The notes beneath the pieces were generated by a model that was not told where the DNA came from, did not search any database, and saw only the letters and a list, made by a program, of their open reading frames with translations. This document shows, one piece after another, positions 31,886 to 42,483 of a stretch of DNA of 64,000 nucleotides (its first letter is position 1; the number at the start of each line of letters is the position of its first letter). Source of the stretch: Dechloromonas denitrificans (GTDB lineage Bacteria > Pseudomonadota > Gammaproteobacteria > Burkholderiales > Rhodocyclaceae); assembly GCF_020510665.1 (NCBI RefSeq), contig NZ_CP075187.1, positions 1,384,501 through 1,448,500 of the forward strand. Reading direction: 5' to 3'. The translations under genes and the position numbers were made by a program.

Positions 31886-31904
31886 ATCGTTGTTTTCCGG
31901 TATT

Positions 31905-31932
31905 AAAAATCGATTCTCGGCGATCGATTTTT
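31905..31932. terminator. Bidirectional terminator between VF530 gene and recJ
   Basis: Perfect 10-base inverted repeat AAAAATCGAT (31905-31914) and ATCGATTTTT (31923-31932) with an 8-base loop; T-runs on both strands serve both convergent genes. Confidence 0.82.
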
Positions 31933-31945
31933 TAGCCGGGTATAT

Positions 31946-33634
31946 TCATTCCAGATATTCGATCATCAACTGCGGTGATTCGACACCCATGTATTCATTG
32001 ATCGACAGGCGATAAGCCGCACGGGTCCGGCTGCCGGGCTGGGTGCTGAAATTGAACTGGATGGCATCAAGCTTGGCGTTGCCTTTGCGCAAACGCAATT
32101 TGAGATGCTTTTCCTTGAGTACGCGCTGTTGCTCGACATCAAACTCATCGACGAACAGCGGTGCAGGGAAGCCCTGGCCCCACACCTCATTTTCGAGCAG
32201 CCGGGCTGTTTCCAGCGAGATGTAGCTCCCTTCGAGTGCGCCATCGGTTTCCAGCGTGCGGGTCAGGTCGGCCGGATCGAGTAGTTCGCCGGCGATTTCG
32301 GCGAAAAGCTGGGCGAAGCGTTCGAAATTTTCTTCGCGCAAGGTCGCGCCGGCTGCCATTGCGTGGCCACCAAAACGGAGCAGGATGCCGGGGGCACGCT
32401 TGGCGACCAGGTCGAGCGCGTCGCGCAGGTGCAAGCCGGGAATCGAGCGGCCGGAACCCTTGACGATGCCACCTTCGCTGCGCGCAAAAGCGAACACCGG
32501 GCGATGCAGTTTTTCCTTGATGCGCGAGGCGAGGATACCGACGACACCTTCATGCCATTCCGGCTCGAAGAGCGCGATGCCGGCCGCCGGGTTGTCCATG
32601 TCCATGGCTTCGAGCAAGATCAGCGCCTGATCCTGCATGCCGGCTTCGATTTCGCGCCGGGTGCGGTTCAGGGTGTCGAGTTCCTGGGCGATCTGCATGG
32701 CTCGTCCGGCATCGTTGGTGATCAGGCATTCGATACCGAGACGCATGTCGGCCAGCCGGCCGGCAGCATTCAGGCGTGGCCCGATCAGGAAACCGAGGTC
32801 GAAGGCCGAGGCGCGTTTCGGATCGCGGCTGCTGGCCTTGAACAAGGCAGCAAGGCCGGGTTGCAGGCGACCGGCACGCATGCGCTTGAGGCCTTGGCTG
32901 ACCAGGATGCGATTGTTGCGGTCGAGCTTGACGACGTCGGCCACGGTACCGAGGGCGACGAGGTCGAGCAGGTCGGCAAAATTGGGTTCCGGACGGTCGC
33001 TGAAAAAACCGCGCTCGCGCAATTCGGCGCGCAGGGCGAGGGCGACGTAGAACATGACGCCAACGCCGGCGATGCATTTGGACGGAAATTCGCAGCCCGG
33101 CTGGTTGGGATTGACGATGCAATCCGCTTCCGGCAGCGTCGCGGCGGGCAGGTGATGGTCGGTGATCAGCGTGGCGATGCCAAGTTCCCTGGCGCGGTCG
33201 ACGCCTTCTAGGCTGGCAATTCCGTTGTCGACGGTGATGATCAGGTCAGGTGATTGTTCGGCCGCCAGATCGACGATTTCCGGCGACAGGCCGTAGCCGA
33301 ACTTGAAACGGTCGGGCACCAGAAAATTCACGTCGGCCCCCAGCGCCTTGAGCGCCCGCATGCCGACGGCGGTGGCCGTCGCGCCATCGCAGTCGTAGTC
33401 GCCGATAATCAACATTCGGGCTTCGGCCTCGATGGCATCGGCCAGGATGTGAGCCGCCTGATCGGTGTTGGTCAGCACTGCCGGCGGGATCAGCGATTTC
33501 AGTTCGTAGTCGAGTTCAGCCTTGTCGGTCACGCCGCGCGCGGCATAAAGACGGGCGAGCAATGGATGCAGGCCTTGCTGTTCGAGTTGCCAGACCGTGC
33601 GTGGTGCGCTGTTGCGAGTAACGATGCGGGTCAA
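31946..33634 (-). CDS. recJ: Single-stranded-DNA exonuclease RecJ
   Basis: 5'-3' ssDNA exonuclease for recombination and mismatch repair, 562 residues. DHH-family motifs are visible: GDYDCDGATATA (near 78), DNGIAS, ITDHHLPA, and the DHHA1 region with GGHAMAAG near 420, followed by an OB-fold tail. The start is a TTG at 33634 which overlaps the stop of the upstream RpfE-like gene by 4 bases (TTGA), with GGAGAG upstream. Coupled expression with that gene is therefore likely. Confidence 0.95.
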   Translation of the reverse strand: MTRIVTRNSAPRTVWQLEQQGLHPLLARLYAARGVTDKAELDYELKSLIPPAVLTNTDQAAHILADAIEAEARMLIIGDYDCDGATATAVGMRALKALGADVNFLVPDRFKFGYGLSPEIVDLAAEQSPDLIITVDNGIASLEGVDRARELGIATLITDHHLPAATLPEADCIVNPNQPGCEFPSKCIAGVGVMFYVALALRAELRERGFFSDRPEPNFADLLDLVALGTVADVVKLDRNNRILVSQGLKRMRAGRLQPGLAALFKASSRDPKRASAFDLGFLIGPRLNAAGRLADMRLGIECLITNDAGRAMQIAQELDTLNRTRREIEAGMQDQALILLEAMDMDNPAAGIALFEPEWHEGVVGILASRIKEKLHRPVFAFARSEGGIVKGSGRSIPGLHLRDALDLVAKRAPGILLRFGGHAMAAGATLREENFERFAQLFAEIAGELLDPADLTRTLETDGALEGSYISLETARLLENEVWGQGFPAPLFVDEFDVEQQRVLKEKHLKLRLRKGNAKLDAIQFNFSTQPGSRTRAAYRLSINEYMGVESPQLMIEYLE

Positions 33635-34668
33635 GACGATTTCTCTCCAGCCAGTTGTTCGGCAATCTGCCTTGGCGAGCGGCCCTTGCGCCAGAATTTC
33701 CAGCGGTCGCCGGCGCTGAGCTGATATTCAAGCTGGCCGTAAACGGTCGGGGCGATCAGGGTCAGCGTTTCAATTTTTCGGCCGAGTTGCTTGCGCAGCG
33801 GGGCAAACCAGTTTTGCTCAAGCGCTTCGCTGGATCGCCGCCAGCCATTGCTGTCTTCATAAAGAACAGGAGGCTGCAATGAGTCAAGCACAACCAGTGG
33901 TGACGAGTCAGTCGGGTGCTCGGCGAGCAAGGCATCGAGACCGGCCGGGCAGGCTTGCGGGCTGAGGCCGCTGGCCAGTGACAGGCCGATGGCCAGTGGG
34001 TTGTCGGTGCAGACGGTATCGAAAGGCGAATGGCCGAGGGTTGGCAGGCTGCCGGTTCCCCACAGCCACAGACTGTTGACTGCCGGCTTGCCTTGATTCT
34101 GACGGGCTTCGTTGACCGGGTGACCGTGCAGGAACATCTGGACTTCATTCAGCCAGCGGGTGAGCGGCGAGTTTTTACCGGATAGTTCGCCATCGACACG
34201 ACGACCGGCCACGGCGGAAATCGGCTTGACGGCATGGTCGACCGCGCTGTTCAGGCGCAGATACCAGCGGCGTGAGGTGGCGACATGAAACTGGCCGATA
34301 TCGGCAAACTCGCTGTTGAGCGAGGCGACAAGGGCTTGCGCTTCGGCGTCGTCGAGGTCGAATGCGCCGGCATCGGCCAGAATGATGCGTTCCTGGTGAA
34401 AGCGCAGATGAACCGGGTCAGCGCACAGCCAGCAGCCATCCTGTACCGGTTGGCCGGATTTTTCGCCCAGCAGGCGTAGCGGTGCGAAAGCGTCGAGGCC
34501 GGGCTTGAACAGATTGCTCAGTGCCAGTTCGAAGGGCTGGCGTGCCTGCCGGGAAAAACGGGCGCGCGCTTCAAGCCAGGAAAGGCCGTCGGTCGGCTTT
34601 TCTCCCAGGGCGATTTGGTCGGCTGGCTCGGGCCAGATCAGTTCAGGAACAAGCAGGGTGAGACGCAC
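33631..34668 (-). CDS. RpfE-like (COG4255-type) protein upstream of recJ
   Basis: A 345-residue protein beginning MRLTLLVPELIWPE. The position directly before recJ and the overall composition recall the RpfE-type protein found next to recJ in Xanthomonas, some annotated as phosphoglycerate-mutase-like. Visible features are a central WLNEVQMFLHGHPVNEARQNQG segment, a WLWGTGSLP stretch and a basic C-terminus (RWKFWRKGRSPRQIAEQL). No signal peptide or membrane helix. Its biochemical role is not established by the sequence. Its stop overlaps the recJ TTG. Confidence 0.6.
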   Translation of the reverse strand: MRLTLLVPELIWPEPADQIALGEKPTDGLSWLEARARFSRQARQPFELALSNLFKPGLDAFAPLRLLGEKSGQPVQDGCWLCADPVHLRFHQERIILADAGAFDLDDAEAQALVASLNSEFADIGQFHVATSRRWYLRLNSAVDHAVKPISAVAGRRVDGELSGKNSPLTRWLNEVQMFLHGHPVNEARQNQGKPAVNSLWLWGTGSLPTLGHSPFDTVCTDNPLAIGLSLASGLSPQACPAGLDALLAEHPTDSSPLVVLDSLQPPVLYEDSNGWRRSSEALEQNWFAPLRKQLGRKIETLTLIAPTVYGQLEYQLSAGDRWKFWRKGRSPRQIAEQLAGEKSS

Positions 34669-34743
34669 GGATCGCGGGGCCAGACAGGGTGGGGAGAACG
34701 GATGAGTGTACCATAGCGCCTTTTGATGACCGGCCTACCACGC

Positions 34744-35991
34744 ATGGCTTTGCCCTATGAATTGATGATCGGCTTGCGCTACACCCGCGCCAAACGCCGA
34801 AACCACTTTATCTCGTTTATCTCGCTGATTTCGATGCTCGGCATCGGGCTCGGTGTGGCGGCGCTGATCGTCGTGCTATCGGTGATGAATGGCTTCCAGA
34901 AAGAGCTGCGCACGCGCATTCTCGGTGTCGCTTCGCACATTCAGATTACCGGCGTGACCGGCGAGTTGAGCGACTGGTCGTCGATTGCCGCACAGGCCGC
35001 CAAACACCCCGAAGTGCGGGCGACGGCGCCTTTTGTCCAGTCGCAGGCGATGTTTACGGTCGATGGCGGCGTCAAGGGATCGCTCGTTCGCGGCATTCTG
35101 CCCGACCAGGAAGATCGTGTCGCCGATTTTCGTCAGACGATCAAAAGCGGCAGCCTGGACGATCTGCGTCCGGGTGAGTTCGGGGTCGTGCTTGGTGCGG
35201 ACCTGGCCCGGGCCTTGCGCGTCTTTACCGGCGACAAGGTGACGCTGATCGCGCCGCAGGGCACGGTGACGCCAGCCGGCGTCGTGCCGCGCCTGAAGTC
35301 GTTCAAGGTGGTCGGTATTTTCGAAGTCGGCATGTTCGAGTACGACAGTGGCCTGGCGCTGATTCACCTGCAGGATGCGCAGAAGCTTTACCAGATGGAT
35401 GATCGCGTCACCGGCGTGCGGCTCAAGGTGGACGATCTCTTTCAGGCACCGCGCATTGCACGGGAACTTGTACGTTATATCGATGCCGATGCTTATTTGC
35501 ACGACTGGACAAAAAGCCACGCCAATTTCTTCCGTGCGGTACAAATTGAGAAAAATATGATGTTTATCATATTGTCGTTGATTGTTGCGGTGGCAGCATT
35601 TAATCTGGTGTCGACGCTGGTTATGGCGGTGACCGACAAACAGGCTGATATTGCAATTTTGCGCACACTCGGTGCCCGGCCTTTGTCGATCATGGCGGTC
35701 TTTGTCGTACAAGGAGCGCTGGTCGGTTTTATTGGTCTGGGCATGGGCGTGTTGGGCGGCGTGGCTCTGGCACTCAATATCGATGTGGTCGTTCCCTTCA
35801 TAGAAAGAATTCTCGGCGTGCATTTCCTCTCGAAAGAGGTTTATTACATTTCCGATCTGCCATCCGACCTGCAATGGGGCGATGTCTGGGGTGTCACCTT
35901 GATCGCCTTTGTGCTGGCCTTGCTGGCCACACTTTACCCGAGCTGGCGTGCTTCACGGGTTAATCCGGCAGAGGCGTTGCGCTATGAGTGA
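34744..35991 (+). CDS. lolC: Lipoprotein-releasing ABC transporter permease
   Basis: Inner-membrane permease of the Lol system that extracts outer-membrane lipoproteins for LolA. The 415-residue product has one N-terminal membrane helix ([25 protein letters not shown]), a large periplasmic MacB-like domain, and three C-terminal helices ([18 protein letters not shown] onwards). Only one permease gene is present beside lolD, so it probably forms a homodimer as in species with a single LolC/E (LolF-type) protein. The start ATG 34744 precedes the conserved [13 protein letters not shown]. It overlaps lolD by 8 bases. Confidence 0.9.
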   Translation: MALPYELMIGLRYTRAKRRNHFISFISLISMLGIGLGVAALIVVLSVMNGFQKELRTRILGVASHIQITGVTGELSDWSSIAAQAAKHPEVRATAPFVQSQAMFTVDGGVKGSLVRGILPDQEDRVADFRQTIKSGSLDDLRPGEFGVVLGADLARALRVFTGDKVTLIAPQGTVTPAGVVPRLKSFKVVGIFEVGMFEYDSGLALIHLQDAQKLYQMDDRVTGVRLKVDDLFQAPRIARELVRYIDADAYLHDWTKSHANFFRAVQIEKNMMFIILSLIVAVAAFNLVSTLVMAVTDKQADIAILRTLGARPLSIMAVFVVQGALVGFIGLGMGVLGGVALALNIDVVVPFIERILGVHFLSKEVYYISDLPSDLQWGDVWGVTLIAFVLALLATLYPSWRASRVNPAEALRYE

Positions 35992-36664
35992 TCTGATTCT
36001 TGATGCTGCCGGGTTGGGCAAGGTCTTTCGCGGCAATGGCCTGGATGTTGCGGTACTGAGTGCAGTCGATCTAAGGATTCAACCGGGTGAAACTGTCGCC
36101 ATCGTAGGTGCTTCGGGGTCGGGCAAAAGTACCTTGTTGCATCTGCTGGGAGGGCTGGATTCTCCTTCCAGCGGGCATGTCCGGCTGATGGGTCGTGATT
36201 TTTCATCACTCGGCGAGGTAGACCGCGGCGATTGGCGCAATCGGCATCTTGGGTTTGTCTATCAGTTTCACCACCTGTTACCGGAGTTTTCGGCCCAGGA
36301 AAATGTCGCCATGCCACTCCTGATTCGCCGTGTCGAGCGTCAGGAAGCTCTCGAGAAAGCGACAGAAATGCTGGTTGCCGTCGGCCTTGGCCATCGCCTT
36401 GAGCACCGTCCGGGCGAATTGTCCGGCGGCGAGCGTCAACGGGCGGCGATTGCCCGTGCGCTGGTCAGCGAACCTTCCTGTCTGTTGGCTGACGAACCGA
36501 CAGGTAATCTGGATCGCCAGACGGCGAATGCTGTTTTTGACTTATTGCTGGAGCGGGTTCAGTCCCAGAATGCCAGTCTGATCATGGTGACGCATGATCG
36601 GCAATTGGCTGAACGAGCCGGGCAAGTGTTACATTTGAATGACGGTATATTGACCAGGCAATAA
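35984..36664 (+). CDS. lolD: Lipoprotein-releasing ABC transporter ATP-binding protein
   Basis: ATPase of the Lol complex, 226 residues. Walker [10 protein letters not shown], the Q-loop [10 protein letters not shown] typical of LolD, signature [15 protein letters not shown] and Walker [13 protein letters not shown] are all present. ATG 35984 lies inside the end of lolC (8-base overlap), which fixes the start. The chemoreceptor downstream begins 37 bases after its stop and may be read through, since no terminator separates them. Confidence 0.95.
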   Translation: MSDLILDAAGLGKVFRGNGLDVAVLSAVDLRIQPGETVAIVGASGSGKSTLLHLLGGLDSPSSGHVRLMGRDFSSLGEVDRGDWRNRHLGFVYQFHHLLPEFSAQENVAMPLLIRRVERQEALEKATEMLVAVGLGHRLEHRPGELSGGERQRAAIARALVSEPSCLLADEPTGNLDRQTANAVFDLLLERVQSQNASLIMVTHDRQLAERAGQVLHLNDGILTRQ

Positions 36665-36701
36665 GTCTGGAAATCATGACAACCATTTGATCGAGAAACC
36701 A

Positions 36702-38717
36702 ATGAGAACCATTTTCCTGCCAGCGATTCGCTTGATGAATGCGATCCGTTATCCCAGTAAATTTCTTTTGCTGGGGGCGGCCGTATCGATTGTGATCGTG
36801 ATGCTGCTGCTTTTTGCATTCAAAACCCTGAGCAGGGATATCGTTTTTGCCGAGCATCAGTTGCAGGGCGTCCAGATGCTCAAGCCGCTCAATCGCTCGG
36901 CCCAGTATCTCCAGCAACATCGTGGCCTGTCGGCCGGATTGCTGGGGGGCAACGAAGGCATGCGCGACAAGCGTGCTGCCAAGGAAAAGGAAGTCGGCGA
37001 TGCCATTACGGCGACAGAAAACCTGCTGCTCCCCGTACTGCGTCAGGGAGCGGGCTGGAAAAAGATTCGTGCCGACTGGGAAAGTTTGCGAGCACAGGGT
37101 CTTACCTGGAGCGTGCCGGACAACATCAAGGCGCACAATGCCTTGATCGACCAGATGCTGCTGTTCATGGTCGAAACGGCGGATGCGACTGAAATGACGC
37201 TGGACCCGGCGATGGATACCTTCTACATGATGGATACCGTCGTGGTCAAAATGCCGGCCATGCTTGAACGGCTGGGCCAAACCCGGGCGCGCGGTACCGG
37301 CGTGCTGGCCAAGAAGGAAATTTCCCAGCAAATGAAAATCGACATTGCCAGTACCCTGGCTGAAATGTCGAATACGCTGCGAGCCCAGAATATCAATCTC
37401 GACAAGGTCATGCATTTTGCGCCGGCCCTTTCCGCCTCCCTTTCGGGGCCGGGTAAGGAGTTCTCGGATAATGTCGGCAAGGTTTTTTCGCTGGTTCGTG
37501 AAGACATCCTGACCGAACGCTTCCAGACTCCGGCGCAGGACTATTTCACACTAACGACCGGCATTATCGATTCGGGCTACAAAACGATGTTCGATGTGCT
37601 GATTGTCGAGTTCGAACGTCAGATCAATACCCGCAAGAATGAGGCTGAGCGTACTCTTTCCCTGATGCTGCTGCTGTCTCTCGGGGTGCTTCTGGCTGTC
37701 ATCTACCTGGCTGTCGGGATGTATTACTCGGTGGTCGGCAGCGTTGGTGTTTTCTCCCAGGGAGCCAAGCGTCTGGCGGAAGGCGACCTGACCGCGCGCT
37801 TTGCGACCGAAGGTAATGATGAGTTGCATGCGGCTGGCGAGGATTTCAACGCCATGGCCCTGGCTTTCCGCAATTTGCTGGGGAATATCCAGCAGGAAGC
37901 CATTCAGTTGCGCCAATCTGCCGAACAGCTTTCACTTTCCAGTGCCCAGATTTCAGCCAGCGCCAGTGCCCAGAGTGATTCAGCATCGAGCATGGCGGCT
38001 TCGGTCGAAGAAATGACCGTCGGTGTCGATCACATTGCCAAAAATGCCCAGGATGCCCAATCCTCTTCTCGCCAATCTGACGCAGTCGCTGCCGATGGCG
38101 GTGCGATTGTTCAAGGGGTGGTCGATGAAATCCAGGGGATTGCCGAAACAGTCAATGATTCTGCGATGGCAGTTGAAGCGCTCGGCAAGCAGTCCGAGCA
38201 GATTTCTGCCATTGTCGGGACCATCAAGGAGATTGCCGACCAGACCAATCTGCTGGCCTTGAATGCCGCCATTGAGGCCGCTCGCGCCGGGGAATCCGGG
38301 CGTGGCTTTGCGGTGGTCGCTGATGAAGTTCGCAAACTGGCCGAGCGCACCGCGCACTCAACCCAGGAAATTGCCGGAATGATCGGTGCCATCCAGTCTG
38401 GAACCGGAGTGGCCGTCAGCAGCATGAAGCGCGGTGTCGGTCGCGTCGCCAGCGGTGTTGAGAAAGCGCAGCAGGCAGGTGAGGCAATTCTCAAGGTTCA
38501 GCAGCAATCGCGCGAAGTGGTTGAGTCGGTCGCCGAAATTTCTGTCGCCTTGCGCGAGCAGGCTGCCGCCAGTACTGAAATTGCCCAGAATGTCGAGCGA
38601 ATTGCCCAAATGGCAGAAGAAAACGATGCGGCATCGGGGGTTAATGCTGCGACCGCAGGACGTTTGCTGCAACTGGCCGAAACACTGAGTAGCCAGGTGG
38701 CACGTTTCCGCACTTGA
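36702..38717 (+). CDS. Methyl-accepting chemotaxis protein with NIT-like sensor (copy 1)
   Basis: A 671-residue chemoreceptor. An N-terminal helix (about 24-44) after a basic start, a long periplasmic helical domain (about 45-325) with [17 protein letters not shown], a second helix (about 325-345), HAMP, and the signalling hairpin ([41 protein letters not shown]). The QQHRG signature resembles nitrate/nitrite-sensing domains. No C-terminal receptor-tethering pentapeptide is seen (ends ARFRT). ATG 36702 is preferred to a TTG 15 bases upstream. It is paralogous to the next gene and separated from it by a terminator. Confidence 0.92.
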   Translation: MRTIFLPAIRLMNAIRYPSKFLLLGAAVSIVIVMLLLFAFKTLSRDIVFAEHQLQGVQMLKPLNRSAQYLQQHRGLSAGLLGGNEGMRDKRAAKEKEVGDAITATENLLLPVLRQGAGWKKIRADWESLRAQGLTWSVPDNIKAHNALIDQMLLFMVETADATEMTLDPAMDTFYMMDTVVVKMPAMLERLGQTRARGTGVLAKKEISQQMKIDIASTLAEMSNTLRAQNINLDKVMHFAPALSASLSGPGKEFSDNVGKVFSLVREDILTERFQTPAQDYFTLTTGIIDSGYKTMFDVLIVEFERQINTRKNEAERTLSLMLLLSLGVLLAVIYLAVGMYYSVVGSVGVFSQGAKRLAEGDLTARFATEGNDELHAAGEDFNAMALAFRNLLGNIQQEAIQLRQSAEQLSLSSAQISASASAQSDSASSMAASVEEMTVGVDHIAKNAQDAQSSSRQSDAVAADGGAIVQGVVDEIQGIAETVNDSAMAVEALGKQSEQISAIVGTIKEIADQTNLLALNAAIEAARAGESGRGFAVVADEVRKLAERTAHSTQEIAGMIGAIQSGTGVAVSSMKRGVGRVASGVEKAQQAGEAILKVQQQSREVVESVAEISVALREQAAASTEIAQNVERIAQMAEENDAASGVNAATAGRLLQLAETLSSQVARFRT

Positions 38718-38740
38718 TTTGATTGGAATTGACTTAGATC

Positions 38741-38765
38741 AAGGCGGCCATGGGCCGCCTTTTTT
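38741..38765 (+). terminator. Rho-independent terminator between tandem chemoreceptors
   Basis: AAGGCGGCC (38741-38749), 3-base loop, GGCCGCCTT (38753-38761), followed by TTTT. Strong GC stem with a T-run. Confidence 0.88.
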
Positions 38766-38838
38766 ACTTGAGTGTTGTCGTGTTTTGCAGGTAAAGTCCG
38801 GCTATTGTTAAATTTAATATTTTTTCGGAGCCGAGATC

Positions 38839-40854
38839 ATGAAATCCCTGTTCAGCCCGGCCGTTGCGCTGATGAATCGTCTTCGTTATTCAAGCAAATT
38901 CCTGTTGCTTGGCGTGGCGGTTTCCTGTGTCATTGTGACGCTGCTGTTGACGGTCTTTGTGACATTGAACCGGGATATCGAAACTGCCCGTCAGGAAATC
39001 ACCGGTTTGCAGATGCTGAAACCGATGAACAAGATGGTGCAGTTCATGCAGCAGCATCGCGGCTTGTCTTCGGGCGTACTGAATGGCAACGAGGCGATGA
39101 AGGAAAAGCGTGCCGCCAAGGAAAAAGATGTCGCTGAGGCCGTGCTTGCAACCGATACCGGCTTGTCGCCCACCTTGCGTCAGATGCCAGCCTGGAAAGC
39201 CATTCGCGATGACTGGGAAGCTGTTCGTAGCCAGGGCTTGAGCTGGACCCCTGCCGAAAATATCAAGCGCCATTCCCAGATGATCGACAAGGCGCTGGTT
39301 TTCATGGTCGAAGTGGCCGATGAGACCCAACTGACGCTTGATCCGGCCATGGATACCTATTACTTCATGGATACCGTGGTCACCAAGATGCCTGCCATGC
39401 TTGAGCCATTGGGGATTACGCGTGCACGTGGTACCGGTATCCTGACCAAGAAGGAGTTGACCGGGCAGCAGCGGGTCGATGTGGCTTCGCTGGTGGCTCA
39501 GATGGCCAGCACGCTGCGGGCTCAGAACAACAACCTGCAAAAGGTCATGCGCATGGCACCGGCGCTTCAGCCGTCCCTGAGCGGCCCGGCAAAAGAGTTT
39601 TCGGATGGCGCCGAGAAGGTGTTTGCGCTGGTGCGTGACGATATTCTGGGCGAGAAATTTGCCACTCCGCCGCAGGAATACTTTGCGCTAACGACCCAGG
39701 TCATCGATCTGGGCTACAAGGTGATGTATGAGGTGCTGATTCCCCAGTTCGAGAAGCAGTTGAACGAGCGGGTCAACGAGTCGCGCCGGATTCTGTGGTT
39801 GAACGCCTTGGCGGCCTTGATCGTCATGCTTGTCGTGGCTTACCTCTCGATCGGTACCTATTATTCAGTCATCAACAGCGTCAATGTTTTCTCGCAAGGT
39901 GCACGCCGGCTGGCGGATGGCGACCTGACCATCCATTTTGAAACGGCAGGGCAGGATGAGTTGCATGCTGCCGGGGTTGATTTCAACGATATGGCGGCGG
40001 CCTTCCGTCAATTGCTCGGACGTATCCAGAGCGATGTCCAGCAGTTGCGCGGTGCTGCCGAACAGCTGGCGACATCGAGCCAGGAAATTTCGACCAGTAC
40101 CGGTGCGCAGAGTGATTCGGCTTCGAGCATGGCGGCTTCGGTCGAGGAAATGACGGTCGGGGTCGATCATATTGCGAGGAATGCGCAGGATGCACAGAGC
40201 TATTCGCGTGAATCCGACGAAGTGGCCGCCAATGGCAGCCGCATTGTGCAAAATGTCGTGAACGAGATTCAGGGAATTGCCTCGACCGTCAATCAGTCTG
40301 CGGCTGCAGTCGAGGCGCTTGGGCAGCAGTCTGACCAGATTTCGGCCATTGTCGGGACCATCAAGGAAATTGCCGACCAAACCAATCTGCTGGCCTTGAA
40401 TGCGGCGATTGAGGCGGCACGGGCTGGCGAATCGGGGCGTGGCTTTGCGGTCGTGGCTGATGAAGTCCGCAAGTTGGCGGAACGGACGGCCAAGTCGACC
40501 CAGGAAATTGCCGGCATGATCGGTTCGATTCAGTCCGGTACGGCAACGGCTGTGAGTAGCATGAAGCAGGGGGTCGAGCGCGTGGCCACCGGTGTGGAGC
40601 AGGCTCAACTGGCCGGTGATGCAATCGAAAAGGTTCAGCAGCAGGCTCGCCAGGTGGTTGATTCAGTTTCTGAAATTACCGTTGCCTTGCGCGAGCAGGC
40701 CAGTGCCAGCACCGAAATTGCTCAGAACGTCGAACGAATTGCCCAGATGGCGGAAGAAAATAACGCGGCCGCTTGTGGCAATGCCAATACAGCGACCAAG
40801 TTGCGCGAACTGGCGGAAACCTTGAGTAAAGAGGTCGCCCGCTTCAGGACTTGA
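38839..40854 (+). CDS. Methyl-accepting chemotaxis protein with NIT-like sensor (copy 2)
   Basis: A second 671-residue chemoreceptor with the same layout and length as its upstream neighbour: helix about 24-44, periplasmic domain with [17 protein letters not shown] and [15 protein letters not shown], second helix, HAMP, signalling domain and the same C-terminal ARFRT. The equal length and gap-free agreement indicate tandem duplication. GGAG lies 8 bases before the ATG, so it is translated independently, and an AT-rich stretch just before may be its promoter. The 3' end overlaps the convergent DUF2062 gene by 11 bases. Confidence 0.93.
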   Translation: MKSLFSPAVALMNRLRYSSKFLLLGVAVSCVIVTLLLTVFVTLNRDIETARQEITGLQMLKPMNKMVQFMQQHRGLSSGVLNGNEAMKEKRAAKEKDVAEAVLATDTGLSPTLRQMPAWKAIRDDWEAVRSQGLSWTPAENIKRHSQMIDKALVFMVEVADETQLTLDPAMDTYYFMDTVVTKMPAMLEPLGITRARGTGILTKKELTGQQRVDVASLVAQMASTLRAQNNNLQKVMRMAPALQPSLSGPAKEFSDGAEKVFALVRDDILGEKFATPPQEYFALTTQVIDLGYKVMYEVLIPQFEKQLNERVNESRRILWLNALAALIVMLVVAYLSIGTYYSVINSVNVFSQGARRLADGDLTIHFETAGQDELHAAGVDFNDMAAAFRQLLGRIQSDVQQLRGAAEQLATSSQEISTSTGAQSDSASSMAASVEEMTVGVDHIARNAQDAQSYSRESDEVAANGSRIVQNVVNEIQGIASTVNQSAAAVEALGQQSDQISAIVGTIKEIADQTNLLALNAAIEAARAGESGRGFAVVADEVRKLAERTAKSTQEIAGMIGSIQSGTATAVSSMKQGVERVATGVEQAQLAGDAIEKVQQQARQVVDSVSEITVALREQASASTEIAQNVERIAQMAEENNAAACGNANTATKLRELAETLSKEVARFRT

Positions 40855-41377
40855 TCCTGCGGCGTTGCCTGGCGCGTATCAGGTAGATGCGCCAGGCTGC
40901 ATGCGTCATCAGGTAGCCCATAATTGCCAAGCTGCAGGCCAGGATGAAAAGTCCGACGCCGAGCGGCTTGGCTGCTTCCAGCATCCAGGACTGCATTGCT
41001 GCGGTCCACGCCACGAAATCAGCCGGATTCAGCACCGGCGGCGCGACGAATCCCGATTGATCGCCGAGCAGCAAACGCCCCATCTGGTAAGCCACGATAT
41101 ACAGCGGAACAATGGTCAGCGGGTTGGTGTACAGCGTGACCAGCATGGCTAGCGGCAGGTTGACCCGGAATATCAAGGCACAAATCGCGGCGCCGATCAT
41201 CTGCAAAGGGCCAGGAATCAATCCACAAAAAAGACCGGCAGCCACAGCTCCGGCGGCCGAATGGCGATTCAAGTGCCATAACCGCGGGTGCAGCAGCGAA
41301 GACGCAAATGGTTTCAGCCAGGGATTGCGACGAATGCTGTCGTGATCCGGCAGATATTTCTTGATGGTGCGGCGCAT
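40844..41377 (-). CDS. DUF2062 membrane protein
   Basis: A 177-residue protein with the DUF2062 pattern: [56 protein letters not shown], then a C-terminal helix ([16 protein letters not shown]) and a basic tail. Three to four membrane helices. The family is widespread in Proteobacteria and has no established function. Its last bases overlap the convergent chemoreceptor gene. Confidence 0.85.
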   Translation of the reverse strand: MRRTIKKYLPDHDSIRRNPWLKPFASSLLHPRLWHLNRHSAAGAVAAGLFCGLIPGPLQMIGAAICALIFRVNLPLAMLVTLYTNPLTIVPLYIVAYQMGRLLLGDQSGFVAPPVLNPADFVAWTAAMQSWMLEAAKPLGVGLFILACSLAIMGYLMTHAAWRIYLIRARQRRRIKS

Positions 41378-41581
41378 GAGCGCATTATTACAGCAGATGG
41401 GGGAATAATCGTCTTTGCAGATCGGTGTATCGCGAATCGATCGCCTTGTGCCGATGCCGGATAGTTTATGGTTGTATGACGAGAGTCTTGTCTTTATAGT
41501 CTGTGAAACAATGTGCGGGCAATGATTCCTGTCTGCGGTTCAAGCCAGCACTGTATAAGGGGTCGAAAAATCTTTGTCTTG

Positions 41582-42481
41582 ATGCCTTTTCTTCCGGTTG
41601 CCCGTTATTTTCGGTGCAGGTTTCGCCGAACGTATCCTTTGCTTTTGCTGTTTTTGTCGATTTTTTTCGGCCAGCCTGTTGCTGCGGTCGACTCACCGCC
41701 AACAACCCAAAAAACTCGCGTACTGCGATTCGTGACCTACGCCGCCGAGCGTCCAAGCGAGGAGTTGCGCAAGATCGAACCTTTTCAGCGGCATGTTGAA
41801 GCGGTTCTGAATGCCAAAGGATTCAATCTCAGGATTGAATTGCGGATTTTTTCCACCTACACCGAAGCGCAGGAAGCCCTGTACAGCGGCAACTTTGATT
41901 TTGCCCGCATCGGACCGGCCAATTACGTACTTGCCAGGGAACGCAAGGCACCGGTTCGTTTGTTGGTGATGGAAAGCCATCAGGGAGATACGTTTTTTGA
42001 AGGGGCGATATTTACCCGGAGCGATTCCGGTCTGACCTCGCTGGCCGATATCAAGGGCAAGCGTTTCGCCTTTGGCGAGCAGACGTCGACGACCGGGACG
42101 TATCTGGCTCAGGCGGCACTGGTTCAGGCCGGGATCAAGGCGAGCGATCTGAGTGGTTTCGAATACCTGGGGCGCCATGACAAGGTTGCGCTTGCCGTTG
42201 CCGCAGGTACCTTCGATGTGGGCGCGACGAACGAGCGGACCATTGAAAAATACGCCAGTCGCGGATTGAAAAAGCTCAAGACATTTGTCACGCCGACCCA
42301 AGCCTGGGTCGTCAATGAAAGGCTGGACGGGCGTTTGGCCGATGCAATGCGCACAGCGCTGTTGCATGTCGATCAGGATGCCTTGAAATACATCGATCGC
42401 GATGGTTTCCTGCCTGGGCGGGAAAGCTATTTCGATGAGTTGCGCAAGGCGATGCGTCTTTCCCGACAGTTCGGAGGCTGA
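41582..42481 (+). CDS. PhnD-like periplasmic binding protein, paired with hybrid kinase
   Basis: A 299-residue exported protein of the phosphate/phosphite/phosphonate-binding family (COG3221-type): signal peptide ending near GQPVAA, then [61 protein letters not shown]. No ABC permease or ATPase gene is nearby. The next gene, a transmembrane hybrid kinase, starts two bases after the stop, so the protein is probably its ligand-binding partner rather than a transporter component. Start ATG 41582 gives a somewhat long but plausible signal peptide; an in-frame start exists at 41513. Ligand unknown. Confidence 0.82.
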   Translation: MPFLPVARYFRCRFRRTYPLLLLFLSIFFGQPVAAVDSPPTTQKTRVLRFVTYAAERPSEELRKIEPFQRHVEAVLNAKGFNLRIELRIFSTYTEAQEALYSGNFDFARIGPANYVLARERKAPVRLLVMESHQGDTFFEGAIFTRSDSGLTSLADIKGKRFAFGEQTSTTGTYLAQAALVQAGIKASDLSGFEYLGRHDKVALAVAAGTFDVGATNERTIEKYASRGLKKLKTFVTPTQAWVVNERLDGRLADAMRTALLHVDQDALKYIDRDGFLPGRESYFDELRKAMRLSRQFGG

Positions 42482-42483
42482 CC

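Noticed and set aside
32363..33211. Plus-strand 282-codon frame opposite recJ
   Set aside because: Antisense shadow; recJ has complete DHH/DHHA1 motifs on the other strand.
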